Positions 42,474 through 50,151 of a stretch of 64,000 nt of DNA are shown here, in pieces. How positions within the stretch are numbered: position 1 is the first letter of the stretch; every line of letters begins with the position of its first letter. Below the pieces are notes generated by a model. It was given only the letters and a program-made list of their open reading frames with translations, searched no databases and was not told where the DNA came from. The stretch comes from Streptomyces albiflavescens (lineage in GTDB: Bacteria; Actinomycetota; Actinomycetes; Streptomycetales; Streptomycetaceae): NCBI RefSeq assembly GCF_014645835.1, contig NZ_BMMM01000024.1:90735-154734 (forward strand), written 5' to 3'. Made by a program: the position numbers and the translations under genes.

Positions 42474-42677
42474 TCACCAGGCCGTGCGGGCGGCCTTGTC
42501 CTCGGACGGGAACAGGATCCACAGCGCTATGTAGAGCAGGAACTGCGGGCCCGGGAGCAGGCAGGAAAGTACGAAGATCACGCGCATCGTGGTCGCGGAG
42601 GTGCCGAAGCGCCGTGCCAGCGCTGCGCACACTCCGCCGATCATGCGGCCGTTGGTGGGGCGGGCAAGGGCGGTCAT
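42474..42677 (-). CDS. PspC-domain membrane protein
   Basis: This 67-residue protein is essentially one PspC domain: LARPTNGRMIGGVCAALARRFG, followed by a membrane segment (MRVIFVLSCLLPGPQFLLYIALWILF). In other bacteria PspC proteins sense envelope stress; small actinobacterial versions have no proven role. ATG 42677 has GGAG about 6 nt upstream (AAGGAGCCACC on the coding strand). It is a single-gene unit closed by the hairpin at 42412. Confidence 0.92.
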   Translation of the reverse strand: MTALARPTNGRMIGGVCAALARRFGTSATTMRVIFVLSCLLPGPQFLLYIALWILFPSEDKAARTAW

Positions 42678-42767
42678 GGTGGCTCCTTCGCGAACCGTCG
42701 TTGAGTGCCGGGGTGTCCGGCTTCGATGTCTTCAACGCTACGGGGACGAAGTGGGCCAAGCGTCGCT

Positions 42768-43319
42768 CTACGGTGCGATCCCGACCCTGGGAATCGTCGG
42801 GGTCCGACCCTGAGCCGTGTCCTCCCGGGGGAGGGCCGCGCGGCGTCGGGTCTCGGCCCGTCGGCGGAGCCTGGCCCTGGCGGCGGGCACGATCGCGAGG
42901 TGGGCGAGGGCCACGCCGACCGTGTTGAGCAACAGCGAGTCCACGTCCACGACCTGGCCGGGGACGCCGGTCTGCAGGAGCTCGATGCCCAGCGAGAGCA
43001 GGGCTCCGGCGGCGACCGTACGGATGAGGGAGCCGAGCGGGGAGACGGCGAGCTTGCCGCCCGCCATCGGGAGCAGGACGCCCAGCGGGGCGAGCAGGCC
43101 CAGGCCCTCCGCGATGCGGCGGGCCGCCACCCCCGGGCCCAGTGCGAGGTCGGCTCTGATGCCGGCGAAGGGCCGCAGGTTGGCGGCGCTCACCCAGGGG
43201 ACGTCCAGGGGGCGCAGCGTGATCCAGGCGACGAGGGCCAGGTGTGCGACGAGGAGGACACCTCCTGCCACACGGACGCGGATCACGGCGCTGCCGCCGT
43301 CTGAACCTTGACGCTGCAC
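42768..43319 (-). CDS. VanZ-family membrane protein
   Basis: This protein of about 183 residues has four membrane segments and the VanZ-like pattern: GGVLLVAHLALVAWITLRP, NLRPFAGI, NTVGVALAHLAI, and ELLQTGVPGQVVDVDSLLLN (the conserved E..Q...GR..D..D...N signature). VanZ-like proteins are implicated in low-level teicoplanin resistance and cell-envelope functions. The start is uncertain: GTG 43319 is used, GTG 43287 is possible and would fit the hydrophobic start better. A basic 35-residue tail follows the last helix. Confidence 0.85.
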   Translation of the reverse strand: MQRQGSDGGSAVIRVRVAGGVLLVAHLALVAWITLRPLDVPWVSAANLRPFAGIRADLALGPGVAARRIAEGLGLLAPLGVLLPMAGGKLAVSPLGSLIRTVAAGALLSLGIELLQTGVPGQVVDVDSLLLNTVGVALAHLAIVPAARARLRRRAETRRRAALPREDTAQGRTPTIPRVGIAP

Positions 43320-43328
43320 GCCCCCCAA

Positions 43329-43495
43329 GACGCGGGGCGCGGCACGATCGGTTCCGGGGGGAGAGGTTTCGCCCCCGCCGCCCTTCAGGGGTGCGGGGAA
43401 CCGCGCAGTCTTTCAGGGAGCCGGGACGCGCAGCCCCGGGTAAGGGACGGGCAGGGGCGGAGGGAGGGGGCGAAAACGCTCAACGCCCCGCCACG
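43329..43495. other. Intergenic dispersed GC-rich repeat
   Basis: The spacer between the VanZ and lipoprotein genes consists mostly of a recurrent Streptomyces intergenic sequence (a GGGGAACCGCGCAG-type half hairpin and a GGGCAGGGGCGGAGG block followed by GGGGCGAAAA). No gene is visible. Confidence 0.5.
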
Positions 43496-44320
43496 TCACG
43501 ACCCCTCGACCGCCGTGGACGGCGGTGACGTGGTGACGGGGTCGGAGCGGACCTCGGGAGTGCATTCGTAGCTGAGGAGGGGGGACGGGGCGGGGCCGCC
43601 GAGGATGACGGAGCCGTCGTCCCGGGCTGCGGCCGAGTCGGAGAAGGTGCAGACGATCTGGGCGAGGGCGGAGGACGTGAGGTCCTCGGGCGGGGTGCTC
43701 AGCCGGAGCGTGTCCTCGGGATCCTTGTCCCGGGGACCACTGACCGTCATGCCGCCGCGCACGTCCGTCGTGTACCCGGCCTGCTGCTCCGGCGCGGAGG
43801 GCCTCTCGGCGAGCTCGTCGAGGAGCCCCTGGGCCACCAGGACCCGTCGCGCCGCCTCCGCCGTGCCGTCCGGGATCCGGACCGAGCGGTCGACCGTGAC
43901 CAGTTGTCCGGAGCAGAGGAGGAACACCTGGACGGGCACACCCCGGGTGGACTGGGTGGAGATGTCCGGGCCGGACAGCGCGCAGGGCACCCGTGACGGC
44001 GCCGGACCGAAGTCCGTCGGCACCTGGGTGGACCGGATGCCACAGCCCGCCAGCAGCACGGCGAGCAACGGAACGACCAGCCAGGGCCGCAAGCCCCGCA
44101 GACGCGGGGGACCCGCCGGACCGGTCAGCCGCGGCTGACCTGCGGGACCGGCCGGACGCCGGAGACGCGGGAGCCGTGCGAGGCGCCCGTCCTGCGAGCG
44201 GAGGGCTTGTGCGCGGCCCGTGCCTCGGCGGTGGAGGAGCCGTGCCGAGCCCGTACGTCGGCGGCGAAGGAGCCGTGCGCTGCCCGCGCTCAGGCGGTGG
44301 AGGAGTCGTGCGGTCGTCAT
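43496..44320 (-). CDS. AfsQ-linked lipoprotein with GerMN-like domain
   Basis: This protein of up to 274 residues contains a lipobox in PLLAVLLAGCGIRS. The following domain (about residues 95-230) resembles GerMN: VPVQVFLLCSGQLVTVDRSVR, then GLLDELAERPS. ATG 44320 overlaps the afsQ2 stop by 4 bp. This start gives an unusual Arg-rich, repeat-bearing stretch of about 75 residues ahead of the signal core; a TTG nearer the hydrophobic core could be the true start. In S. coelicolor a lipoprotein gene follows afsQ2 in the same way. Probably a membrane-tethered accessory of the AfsQ sensor. Confidence 0.82.
   Translation of the reverse strand: MTTARLLHRLSAGSARLLRRRRTGSARLLHRRGTGRAQALRSQDGRLARLPRLRRPAGPAGQPRLTGPAGPPRLRGLRPWLVVPLLAVLLAGCGIRSTQVPTDFGPAPSRVPCALSGPDISTQSTRGVPVQVFLLCSGQLVTVDRSVRIPDGTAEAARRVLVAQGLLDELAERPSAPEQQAGYTTDVRGGMTVSGPRDKDPEDTLRLSTPPEDLTSSALAQIVCTFSDSAAARDDGSVILGGPAPSPLLSYECTPEVRSDPVTTSPPSTAVEGS
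44213..44311 (-). repeat. 33-bp tandem repeat, three degenerate copies
   Basis: It encodes ARLLHRLSAGS, ARLLRRRRTGS and ARLLHRRGTGR at the very N terminus of the afsQ-linked lipoprotein frame. The period keeps the frame. Confidence 0.8.
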
Positions 44321-45930
44321 CCGGCGGTGTCCTCCGTGCTGTTCCCGCTCCCGTGTCCGTTCCCGGGGCCGTTTTCGTTCCCGTTCCCATTCCCGTCGCG
44401 GAGGTCGTCGGTGAGCAGTTCCGACGCGTCCTGCGGCAGGCGCAGCGTGAAGACCGCACCCCCCTTGGGCGCGTTCGCCGCGGTGATCTCGCCGCCGTGG
44501 ATGTGCGCGTTCTCCAGGGCGATGGAGAGGCCGAGGCCGCTGCCCTCGGAGCGGGGCCGGGACGCGCTCGCCTTGTAGAAGCGGTCGAAGACGTGCGGGA
44601 GTACGTCCCCGGGGATGCCGGGACCGTGGTCCTGGACCTCGATGACCAGCTCTTCGCCCTCCACGCGCACGGACACCCGTACCGGCGAACCCCCGTGCTT
44701 GAGCGCGTTGCCGATCAGGTTCGCCAGGATCACGTCGAGGCGGCGCGGGTCGAGGCGCGCCGTGATGCCGCGCTCGGCGTCCAGGTCCACCGCGTCCAGC
44801 CAGGCGCGCGCGTCGATGCACGCGGTGATCTGGTCGGCGATGTCCACATCGTCGAGGACGAGCCGGGCGGTGCCCGCGTCGAAGCGGGTGACCTCCATGA
44901 GGTTCTCGACGAGGTCGTTGAGGCGCCGGGTCTCGCTGACGACGAGGCGTACGGCCGGCTCGATCATCGGGTCGACGCTGCCGGTCTCCGCGTCCAGTTC
45001 CTCTTCGAGGATCTCCGTCACGGCGGTGATCGCCGTGAGCGGCGTGCGGAGTTCGTGGGACATGTCCGCCACGAAGCGGCGGGACGCCTCGTCGCGGGCG
45101 CTCATGTCGGCCACGCGTTTCTCGAGGGCCTCCGCCGTGTGGTTGAACGTACGGGAGAGGTCGGCGAGTTCGTCCGTGCCCGACACGCGCAGTCGCGTGT
45201 CGAGCTTGCCCTCACCCAGGCGGCGGGCCGCGATGCCCAGGCGGTGCACCGGCTTGAGGACCGTGGTCGCGGCGGCCTGGGCCAGCAGCGCCGAGCCGAT
45301 CAGGGCCAGGCCCGTGGCGATCCCCAGGGACCAGGCAAGCGAATTGAGATCCTTCGCCTCGGGTTCCAGGGACTTGAGCATGTAGCCGGTGGTGGTGCCG
45401 CCGATCACCCTCGCGCCGCCCACGAGGTACGGCTTGTCGTGGTCGGTGATCCGCTGCCAGTAGAGGTGGTACGCGGACTTGTTGTTCGAGGACAGCGGCT
45501 GCTCCTTGTTCACCGCCTTCTGGAGGGACTTGGGCACGTCCTCCAGCGTGAAGGTGTCCAGCTCGGAGTTGCCGACGACGGTCTTGCCGTTCGGGTCCTG
45601 GGCGACCAGCAGCACGCTGAAGCGCTGGCTGCTGTTGGCCATCTGCCCCGCCGTGCGCTGGAGCTCGTCCTGCGCGGGGTGCACCGGCAGCATGCTCGCG
45701 TGGTTGCGCATCTCCTGCTGGAAGTCGCGCAGCACCGCGTCCTGAGTGCGCGTCAGCACGGCCTCGCGGTTGAGCCAGTACGCGATGCCGGACGCCGACA
45801 CGGCAGCAGTGAGCGCGACGAGTCCGAACACCACGACCAGCCGCAGTCGCAGACTGGTGAAGCGCAGGCCGGACAGGATCGCCTTGCGCGCCGCGGCCCA
45901 GCCGCGGAGCTCGTCCTGCGGTCTTGTCAC
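44317..45930 (-). CDS. afsQ2: Sensor histidine kinase AfsQ2
   Basis: This is a 537-residue membrane kinase. Helix 1 (LRLVVVFGLVALTAAVSASGIAYWL) and helix 2 (GIATGLALIGSALLAQAAATTVL) flank an extracytoplasmic sensor of about 150 residues. A HAMP domain follows, then the H-box RRFVADMSHELRTPLTAI with the phospho-His, N-box LANLIGNALKHGG, and the G boxes VQDHGPGIPGDVLPHVFDRFYKA and GSGLGLSIALENAHIHGG. A Gly/Asn-rich repetitive tail ends it. The GTG start overlaps the afsQ1 stop by 4 bp (GTGA). It pairs with AfsQ1, known in S. coelicolor to affect antibiotic production and nitrogen-related control on glutamate medium. Confidence 0.95.
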   Translation of the reverse strand: MTRPQDELRGWAAARKAILSGLRFTSLRLRLVVVFGLVALTAAVSASGIAYWLNREAVLTRTQDAVLRDFQQEMRNHASMLPVHPAQDELQRTAGQMANSSQRFSVLLVAQDPNGKTVVGNSELDTFTLEDVPKSLQKAVNKEQPLSSNNKSAYHLYWQRITDHDKPYLVGGARVIGGTTTGYMLKSLEPEAKDLNSLAWSLGIATGLALIGSALLAQAAATTVLKPVHRLGIAARRLGEGKLDTRLRVSGTDELADLSRTFNHTAEALEKRVADMSARDEASRRFVADMSHELRTPLTAITAVTEILEEELDAETGSVDPMIEPAVRLVVSETRRLNDLVENLMEVTRFDAGTARLVLDDVDIADQITACIDARAWLDAVDLDAERGITARLDPRRLDVILANLIGNALKHGGSPVRVSVRVEGEELVIEVQDHGPGIPGDVLPHVFDRFYKASASRPRSEGSGLGLSIALENAHIHGGEITAANAPKGGAVFTLRLPQDASELLTDDLRDGNGNGNENGPGNGHGSGNSTEDTAG

Positions 45931-46604
45931 TGAGGATTGTCCAGCCGGTAGCCGACGCCACGCACCGTACGGATCAGGGTGGGCGAGGACGGCACGTCCT
46001 CGACCTTCGCGCGCAGGCGCTGCACGCAGGCGTCCACCAGACGCGAATCGCCCAGGTAGTCGTGCTCCCACACCAGACGCAACAGCTGCTGGCGGGACAG
46101 CGCCTGCCCGGGGCGGCGGCTCAGTTCGAGGAGCAACCGCAGCTCGGTGGGCGTCAGTTGCAGATCCTCGCCGTTCTTGGTGACCGTCATCGCGGCGCGG
46201 TCGATGACGAGCGAACCGAACGTCGCCGAGTCGTTCGCCTCGCGCTCACCGCGCCGCAGCACGGCACGGATCCGGGCGTCGAGCACCCGGCCCTGCACGG
46301 GCTTGACGACATAGTCGTCGGCGCCGGACTCCAGACCGACCACGACGTCGATGTCGTCGCTGCGCGCGGTCAGCAGAATGATCGGCAGCTGGTCGGTGCG
46401 CCGGATGCGCCGGCACACCTCGAATCCGTCGATGCCGGGCAGCATCACATCCAGCACGATCAGGTCGGGCCGCTGTTCACGCAGCAGCTTCAGACCGTCC
46501 TCGCCGGTGGCAGCGGTGGCCACACGGTGTCCCTGGCGCGTCAAAGAGAGCTCCAGGGCCGTACGGATGGCGTCGTCGTCCTCGATCAGCAACAGGGAAG
46601 GCAC
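45927..46604 (-). CDS. afsQ1: Response regulator AfsQ1
   Basis: This 225-residue OmpR-type regulator has the same length as S. coelicolor AfsQ1 as I recall it. The receiver domain covers residues 1-115 (SLLLIEDDDAIRTALELS; phospho-Asp in DLIVLDVMLPG; ADDYVVKPV with Lys). The winged-helix domain covers about 130-225 (LTPTELRLLLELSRRPGQAL; DACVQRLRAKVED). GTG 46604 start. It lies opposite sigQ with a 297-bp shared promoter region holding a GTnAC-N6-GTnAC box. First gene of afsQ1-afsQ2-lipoprotein. Confidence 0.97.
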   Translation of the reverse strand: MPSLLLIEDDDAIRTALELSLTRQGHRVATAATGEDGLKLLREQRPDLIVLDVMLPGIDGFEVCRRIRRTDQLPIILLTARSDDIDVVVGLESGADDYVVKPVQGRVLDARIRAVLRRGEREANDSATFGSLVIDRAAMTVTKNGEDLQLTPTELRLLLELSRRPGQALSRQQLLRLVWEHDYLGDSRLVDACVQRLRAKVEDVPSSPTLIRTVRGVGYRLDNPQ

Positions 46605-46778
46605 GAACGTCATTCTGGCCCATGTCATGGCCGGGTATCGACCGTTGGAGCGCTCCCACCCATCTCCCGCACAGAAGGAGGGCCCCTCTTGTACGACGGA
46701 GGGCCCCCGAGTGGTCATCTGCGTAGTCGTATCGCTCTTCTCTGTGATCGGGCTGTGACGCGCCTGCGGATGGGCCCT

Positions 46779-46794
46779 GTGACAGGTCTGTGAC
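46779..46794 (+). promoter_or_regulatory. AfsQ1 box in the sigQ promoter
   Basis: GTGAC-AGGTCT-GTGAC fits the reported AfsQ1 motif GTnAC-n6-GTnAC. It lies 108 bp before the sigQ start. A further GTGAC occurs at about 46754. Confidence 0.8.
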
Positions 46795-46901
46795 AGTCGG
46801 CGGACACGGCCATGAAGTGGCCCGGGCAAGCTTTTCGACACAAGCAAGGAAGCACGGCCGAACGAACCGAAGAACCGGGACTCCACGACGGGGGGCGCGA
46901 G

Positions 46902-47681
46902 ATGAACACGCTGCACAGCACCAGCACTAGCGCAGTTGTCACGCGGCTCCACGACGTCACCCGGGGCTCGGAGAAGTCCGGTGCCGTGAGCGGGCGGGGG
47001 TGCGCTCGCGGCACCGGGCGTCAGCACACCGCGTACATGACGGTGGTTGACGCGTTCACGGGGGAGAGCCCCGCGGCGCCAGTCGCTGTGGGCACGGTCG
47101 GGGGGAAGGCTCACGGGGGAGCCGCGTACGGGGAGGACACGGGGGAGCGTCGCTCGCTGTCGGAGGCGGAGTTCACCGCCTACGTCCAGGAGCGCCGCGC
47201 CTCCCTGTACGCAACCGCCTACCACCTCACCGGTGACCGGTTCGAGGCCGAGGACCTGCTGCAGAGCGCGCTGTTCTCGACGTACAGGGCCTGGGACCGG
47301 ATCAGTGACAAGGCCGCGGTCGGGGGCTACCTCCGCCGCACCATGACCAATCTGCACATCAGCGCGTGGCGCCGCCGCAAGCTGAACGAGTACCCGACCG
47401 AGGAGCTGCCGGAGACGCCCGGTGACACGGACGCGATGCGCGGCACCGAGCTGCGCGCCGTGCTGTGGCAGGCGCTCGCCCGGCTGCCCGAACTCCAGCG
47501 CACGATGCTGGTCCTCCGTTACTACGAGGGCCGCACCGACCCGGAGATCGCGGAGATCCTCGACATCAGTGTCGGCACGGTGAAGTCCAGCATCTGGCGG
47601 TCGCTCCGCCGGATGCGCGAGGACGAGGTCCTCAGCTTCGGCCGTGACGAGGAGGAGTCCTTCGGGGAGCTTGTCGCCTGA
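46902..47681 (+). CDS. sigQ: ECF sigma factor SigQ (SigE-family)
   Basis: This is a 259-residue sigma factor. The N-terminal 85 residues are low in structure. Sigma2 (FTAYVQERRASLYATAYHL; RFEAEDLLQSALFSTYRAWDRI) and sigma4 (LPELQRTMLVLRYYEGRTDPEIAEILDISVGTVKSSIWRSLRRM) follow. The YYEGRTDPEIAEIL pattern marks the SigE-family (SCO SigQ-like) group. ATG 46902 is preceded by a G-rich site; longer in-frame starts exist but run into the promoter. In S. coelicolor sigQ is a direct AfsQ1 target, and the box at 46779 supports the same here. The product probably acts in antibiotic and differentiation control. Confidence 0.95.
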   Translation: MNTLHSTSTSAVVTRLHDVTRGSEKSGAVSGRGCARGTGRQHTAYMTVVDAFTGESPAAPVAVGTVGGKAHGGAAYGEDTGERRSLSEAEFTAYVQERRASLYATAYHLTGDRFEAEDLLQSALFSTYRAWDRISDKAAVGGYLRRTMTNLHISAWRRRKLNEYPTEELPETPGDTDAMRGTELRAVLWQALARLPELQRTMLVLRYYEGRTDPEIAEILDISVGTVKSSIWRSLRRMREDEVLSFGRDEEESFGELVA

Positions 47682-47785
47682 AGGTCTGGGGGGGAAGCAA
47701 GGGGAAGCAAGAGGTAACAGGTAGTACGGGGGAGCAGTACCGGGGGGTACCAACGGGGTCACGGGGGAGCACGGGGGAATGAGAA

Positions 47786-47818
47786 AGGTCCAGGCGGACG
47801 GGGGGTCCGCCTGGACCT
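47786..47818. terminator. Rho-independent terminator, bidirectional
   Basis: A perfect 14-bp stem (AGGTCCAGGCGGAC with its complement) and G-rich loop is followed by CTTTT on the plus strand and by TTTCTC on the minus strand. It separates sigQ from the convergent truncated gene. Confidence 0.9.
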
Positions 47819-47872
47819 CTTTTCGTTGTCCGCGCCTTGTTGTCCGCTCGTTTGCGCGCCCTGCCGTCCGCG

Positions 47873-48580
47873 CTACCGCGCCGCCTTGTCCGCCGCCACG
47901 ATCGACTTCGCCTTCTCGACCATGCGCCGCTTGCGTTCCTTCAGGGCCGCGAGCGTGTCCTCGTGCTCCTTGATGAACTGCTTCTGGTGGCCGGACTCGA
48001 CGGCGTGCCGGGTCACGACGTAGTCGGTGGTGGTCTTGCAGCGCACATCGGCTTCCGCCGTGCGGATCTCCCTGGCCGAGGGCGCGGGGAAGTTCGGGTG
48101 CGGGCCGTTCGGGCTCGTCCGCTGGGTGCGCCAGGTCGAGTCGTCGACGGCGGAGAGCGGGTCCGGGTAGTTCATGCCGGACTTGCGCATGCAGGCGCTC
48201 CACCGCTTGTCGAGCGCGACGGTCGCCGGGTCCTCGCGGGTGGTGGCGGAGGCCTGGACGAACAGGTTCTGAACCGTCATCAGATCGTCGGCGGCCCGGT
48301 CGGCCAAGGCCCGGCGCTGGGCCTGCCCGTGACAGCCCCCCTCGGCAACACCGGCCGGGACCTCGGCAGCGGCCGTGCCGTTCTCCTTGTCGGCCTTCTG
48401 CGCGGTGCCGGTGGCGACGGCCGCGGCGGCGGGAGTGACGGCCTGTTCCCGTGCCGCGTCCCGCTGCTGCGCGGCCACGGCCTGTTGCCTGGTGACGCCG
48501 TCGGGCAGCGGCGGCTTGTAGCCGTAGACGCGGACCGAGGCCAGATCGGTCGGCCCGTACTTGCGCGCGTTGGTCGGTTC
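47873..48580 (-). pseudogene. 5'-truncated gene for a Streptomyces secreted protein family
   Basis: The minus-strand frame from about 48580 to the stop at 47873 encodes a typical C-terminal part of a Streptomyces lipoprotein/secreted family: KYGPTDLASVRVYGYKPPLP, CHGQAQRRALADRA, LDKRWSACMRKSGMNYPDPL, REIRTAEADVRCKTTTDY and VVTRHAVESGHQKQFIKEH. Paired Cys residues (ACM, RCK, GCHG) are kept. The signal peptide and first 60-80 residues expected for the family are missing. The frame stays open to ATG 48718, but that extension is antisense to a different gene fragment and looks accidental. Probably inactive, or expressed without export. Confidence 0.65.
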
Positions 48581-48715
48581 TACCAGTTGGACAACTGGGC
48601 CGGTGACACCTGGGGTCTGCCGGCTGGTTCCTCCACCAACTTCAGCGGTTCGGACGACAATAAGTGGTCCTCCCACTGCTGGACCGGAGCGACCGCGGGC
48701 TGCCCGGGCGGCTGA
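48568..48715 (+). pseudogene. 3' fragment of an unidentified gene
   Basis: About 49 codons ending at TGA 48713 encode GRFYQLDNWAGDTWGLPAGS followed by a Ser/Asn-rich turn and WSSHCWTGATAGCPGG. Tyr/Trp/Cys-rich content and natural codon bias indicate a real C terminus of a secreted or carbohydrate-binding-type protein. No start lies within the same coding context upstream. It meets the truncated gene at 47873 head to head at about 48570, marking a deletion or recombination junction. Confidence 0.5.
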
Positions 48716-48743
48716 CACAAGCGGCGGCCCCGGGGGCCGGTGA

Positions 48744-49442
48744 CTACGCCGCCGTCGGGCGCGGGGTCGAGTGGCGCCCGGCGGCCGAGGCGGTCAGGCG
48801 GCCGAGGGCCTCGTCCTTGTCGCAGGGGTGGGCGCCCAGGGCGGCCTGACGGGCCACGATGGAGCGCTCGGCACGCATCAGACGCCAGCCGCGGCGCAGC
48901 AGGAAGGGCACCGACTTGCGGCCTTCCTTCAGATCCCGCGCGAAGCGGCGGCGGAACGTGGTGACCGGCCCCCGCGACAGACACAGCGCGTCGGCCAGCA
49001 CGCCCAACTCCCGGCAGCGCTCGACTATCTCGGCGGCGAAGATCCCCTCCGCGATGAACAGCGGCGTCCGCTCGATGCACAGGGTCTCCGAGCCGGTACG
49101 GGCGCTCAGCGAGATGTCGTACACGGGGATCGTCGTACGTCCCGTGCGGCACAGTTCCTCGATCGCGGCGACCGCGGTGTCCGCGTCCCAGGACAGCGGG
49201 TGGTCCCAGTCGATGTCCGCGCTGCCCTCCACCTGCGGAAGCGTCGGGTCGGTGCCCTCCTTGTAGAAGTCGTCGAGGCGGAGCACGGGGAGGCCGGAGT
49301 CGGCCGCGAGAAGGGACTTTCCAGAGCCGGAGGGGCCGCAGAGCAGCACCACGCGGGTGGGTATCGGGGGATGGGAACCCAATTCTCTGTACCTTCTGTG
49401 AATCGACCTGGTGCGGTCACGCATCGGACGCGTCCCGGACAT
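48744..49442 (-). CDS. udk: Uridine kinase-like P-loop kinase
   Basis: This 232-residue kinase has Walker A VVLLCGPSGSGKSLLAA, a VLRLDDFYKEG segment and IDWDHPLSWDADTAV. The lid region is FIAEGIFAAEIVERCRELG followed by the Arg-rich TTFRRRFARDLKEGRKSV. Together these fit uridine kinase/PRK-type enzymes that phosphorylate uridine or cytidine. ATG 49442 with GGAGG 5-6 nt upstream. In this window it would return salvaged pyrimidine ribonucleosides to UMP. No nucleoside-regulon palindrome is visible ahead of it. Confidence 0.88.
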   Translation of the reverse strand: MSGTRPMRDRTRSIHRRYRELGSHPPIPTRVVLLCGPSGSGKSLLAADSGLPVLRLDDFYKEGTDPTLPQVEGSADIDWDHPLSWDADTAVAAIEELCRTGRTTIPVYDISLSARTGSETLCIERTPLFIAEGIFAAEIVERCRELGVLADALCLSRGPVTTFRRRFARDLKEGRKSVPFLLRRGWRLMRAERSIVARQAALGAHPCDKDEALGRLTASAAGRHSTPRPTAA

Positions 49443-49638
49443 TATCCCCTCCCCGGCCCGCTCCCGGACCCGGCGGGCGCAGGTCGGTCCGGCCTCTTCG
49501 GTGTCCCCGGCGGACCGGCGCTGATATGCCTGTTGACCCGCAGGGGCGAATCCGCCGTTCGGACCGCCTCGAAGTGCGGCCGGTCAACTACGCTGCGTGT
49601 CAAACAAGTTGCTCTCTGCTCTTCGAAGAGGAAACCTG

Positions 49639-50046
49639 ATGGCGCGACACGCAGCCCAGCAGACCACCATGGCCCGCACGACCGCGCGCATCGCCGCCGC
49701 GGTCGGCGTGGTCGCTGCCGGTGCGGCCACGGCCGGCCCGGCCGTCGCGGACACGGACCCTGTCGTGGACGTCATGCGCACCCGGCCCGCCTCGCTGGGC
49801 AACATCGACCCGCAGGCGGGCCTCGCGGCCCTGACCGGCACGGTCGGCTATGTCACCGGCCCCGTCCAGGGCCTCAAGCCCAATCCGCTGGCGGGCACCG
49901 GGGTCGACCCGCTCGACAACGGGGTGGGCACCCAGCTCGCCGACTTCAAGCCGCTCTCCTCGCAGGCTCTGACGCGGCCGGTGGCGCAGGCGCAGTCAGT
50001 GGGAAGCATCCCGCTGCTGGGGCAGGCGACGGGACTGCTGCACTGA
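49639..50046 (+). CDS. Small secreted protein
   Basis: This 135-residue protein has a long signal peptide (ARTTARIAAAVGVVAAGAATAGPAVAD, cleavage near residue 38). The mature part contains LGNIDPQAGLAALTGTVGYV, PVQGLKPNPLAGTGVDPLDN and a C-terminal GSIPLLGQATGLLH. No Cys or known domain. The AGAGGA site is 7 nt before ATG 49639. Its composition resembles the secreted protein at 42039. Closed by the hairpin at 50058. Role unknown. Confidence 0.8.
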   Translation: MARHAAQQTTMARTTARIAAAVGVVAAGAATAGPAVADTDPVVDVMRTRPASLGNIDPQAGLAALTGTVGYVTGPVQGLKPNPLAGTGVDPLDNGVGTQLADFKPLSSQALTRPVAQAQSVGSIPLLGQATGLLH

Positions 50047-50057
50047 GCGACACATGA

Positions 50058-50099
50058 GAGAGCCGCGCTCCCCCTGGACGGAGGGGAAGCGCGGCTCTC
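50058..50099. terminator. Bidirectional hairpin between convergent genes
   Basis: GAGAGCCGCGCT and AGCGCGGCTCTC form a perfect 12-bp stem, extended by CCCCT/AGGGG pairing near the loop. It lies between the small secreted-protein gene and the aldehyde dehydrogenase operon. Confidence 0.88.
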
Positions 50100-50151
50100 C
50101 CGTTGACGGGGCCCCGGGGACACTGATCGGGGCCCCGAAACTCGGCATGCC

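Noticed and set aside
47837..48715. A 292-codon plus-strand frame ending at 48715 as one gene
   Set aside because: Only the last 49 codons look like real protein; the rest is antisense to the truncated secreted-protein gene.
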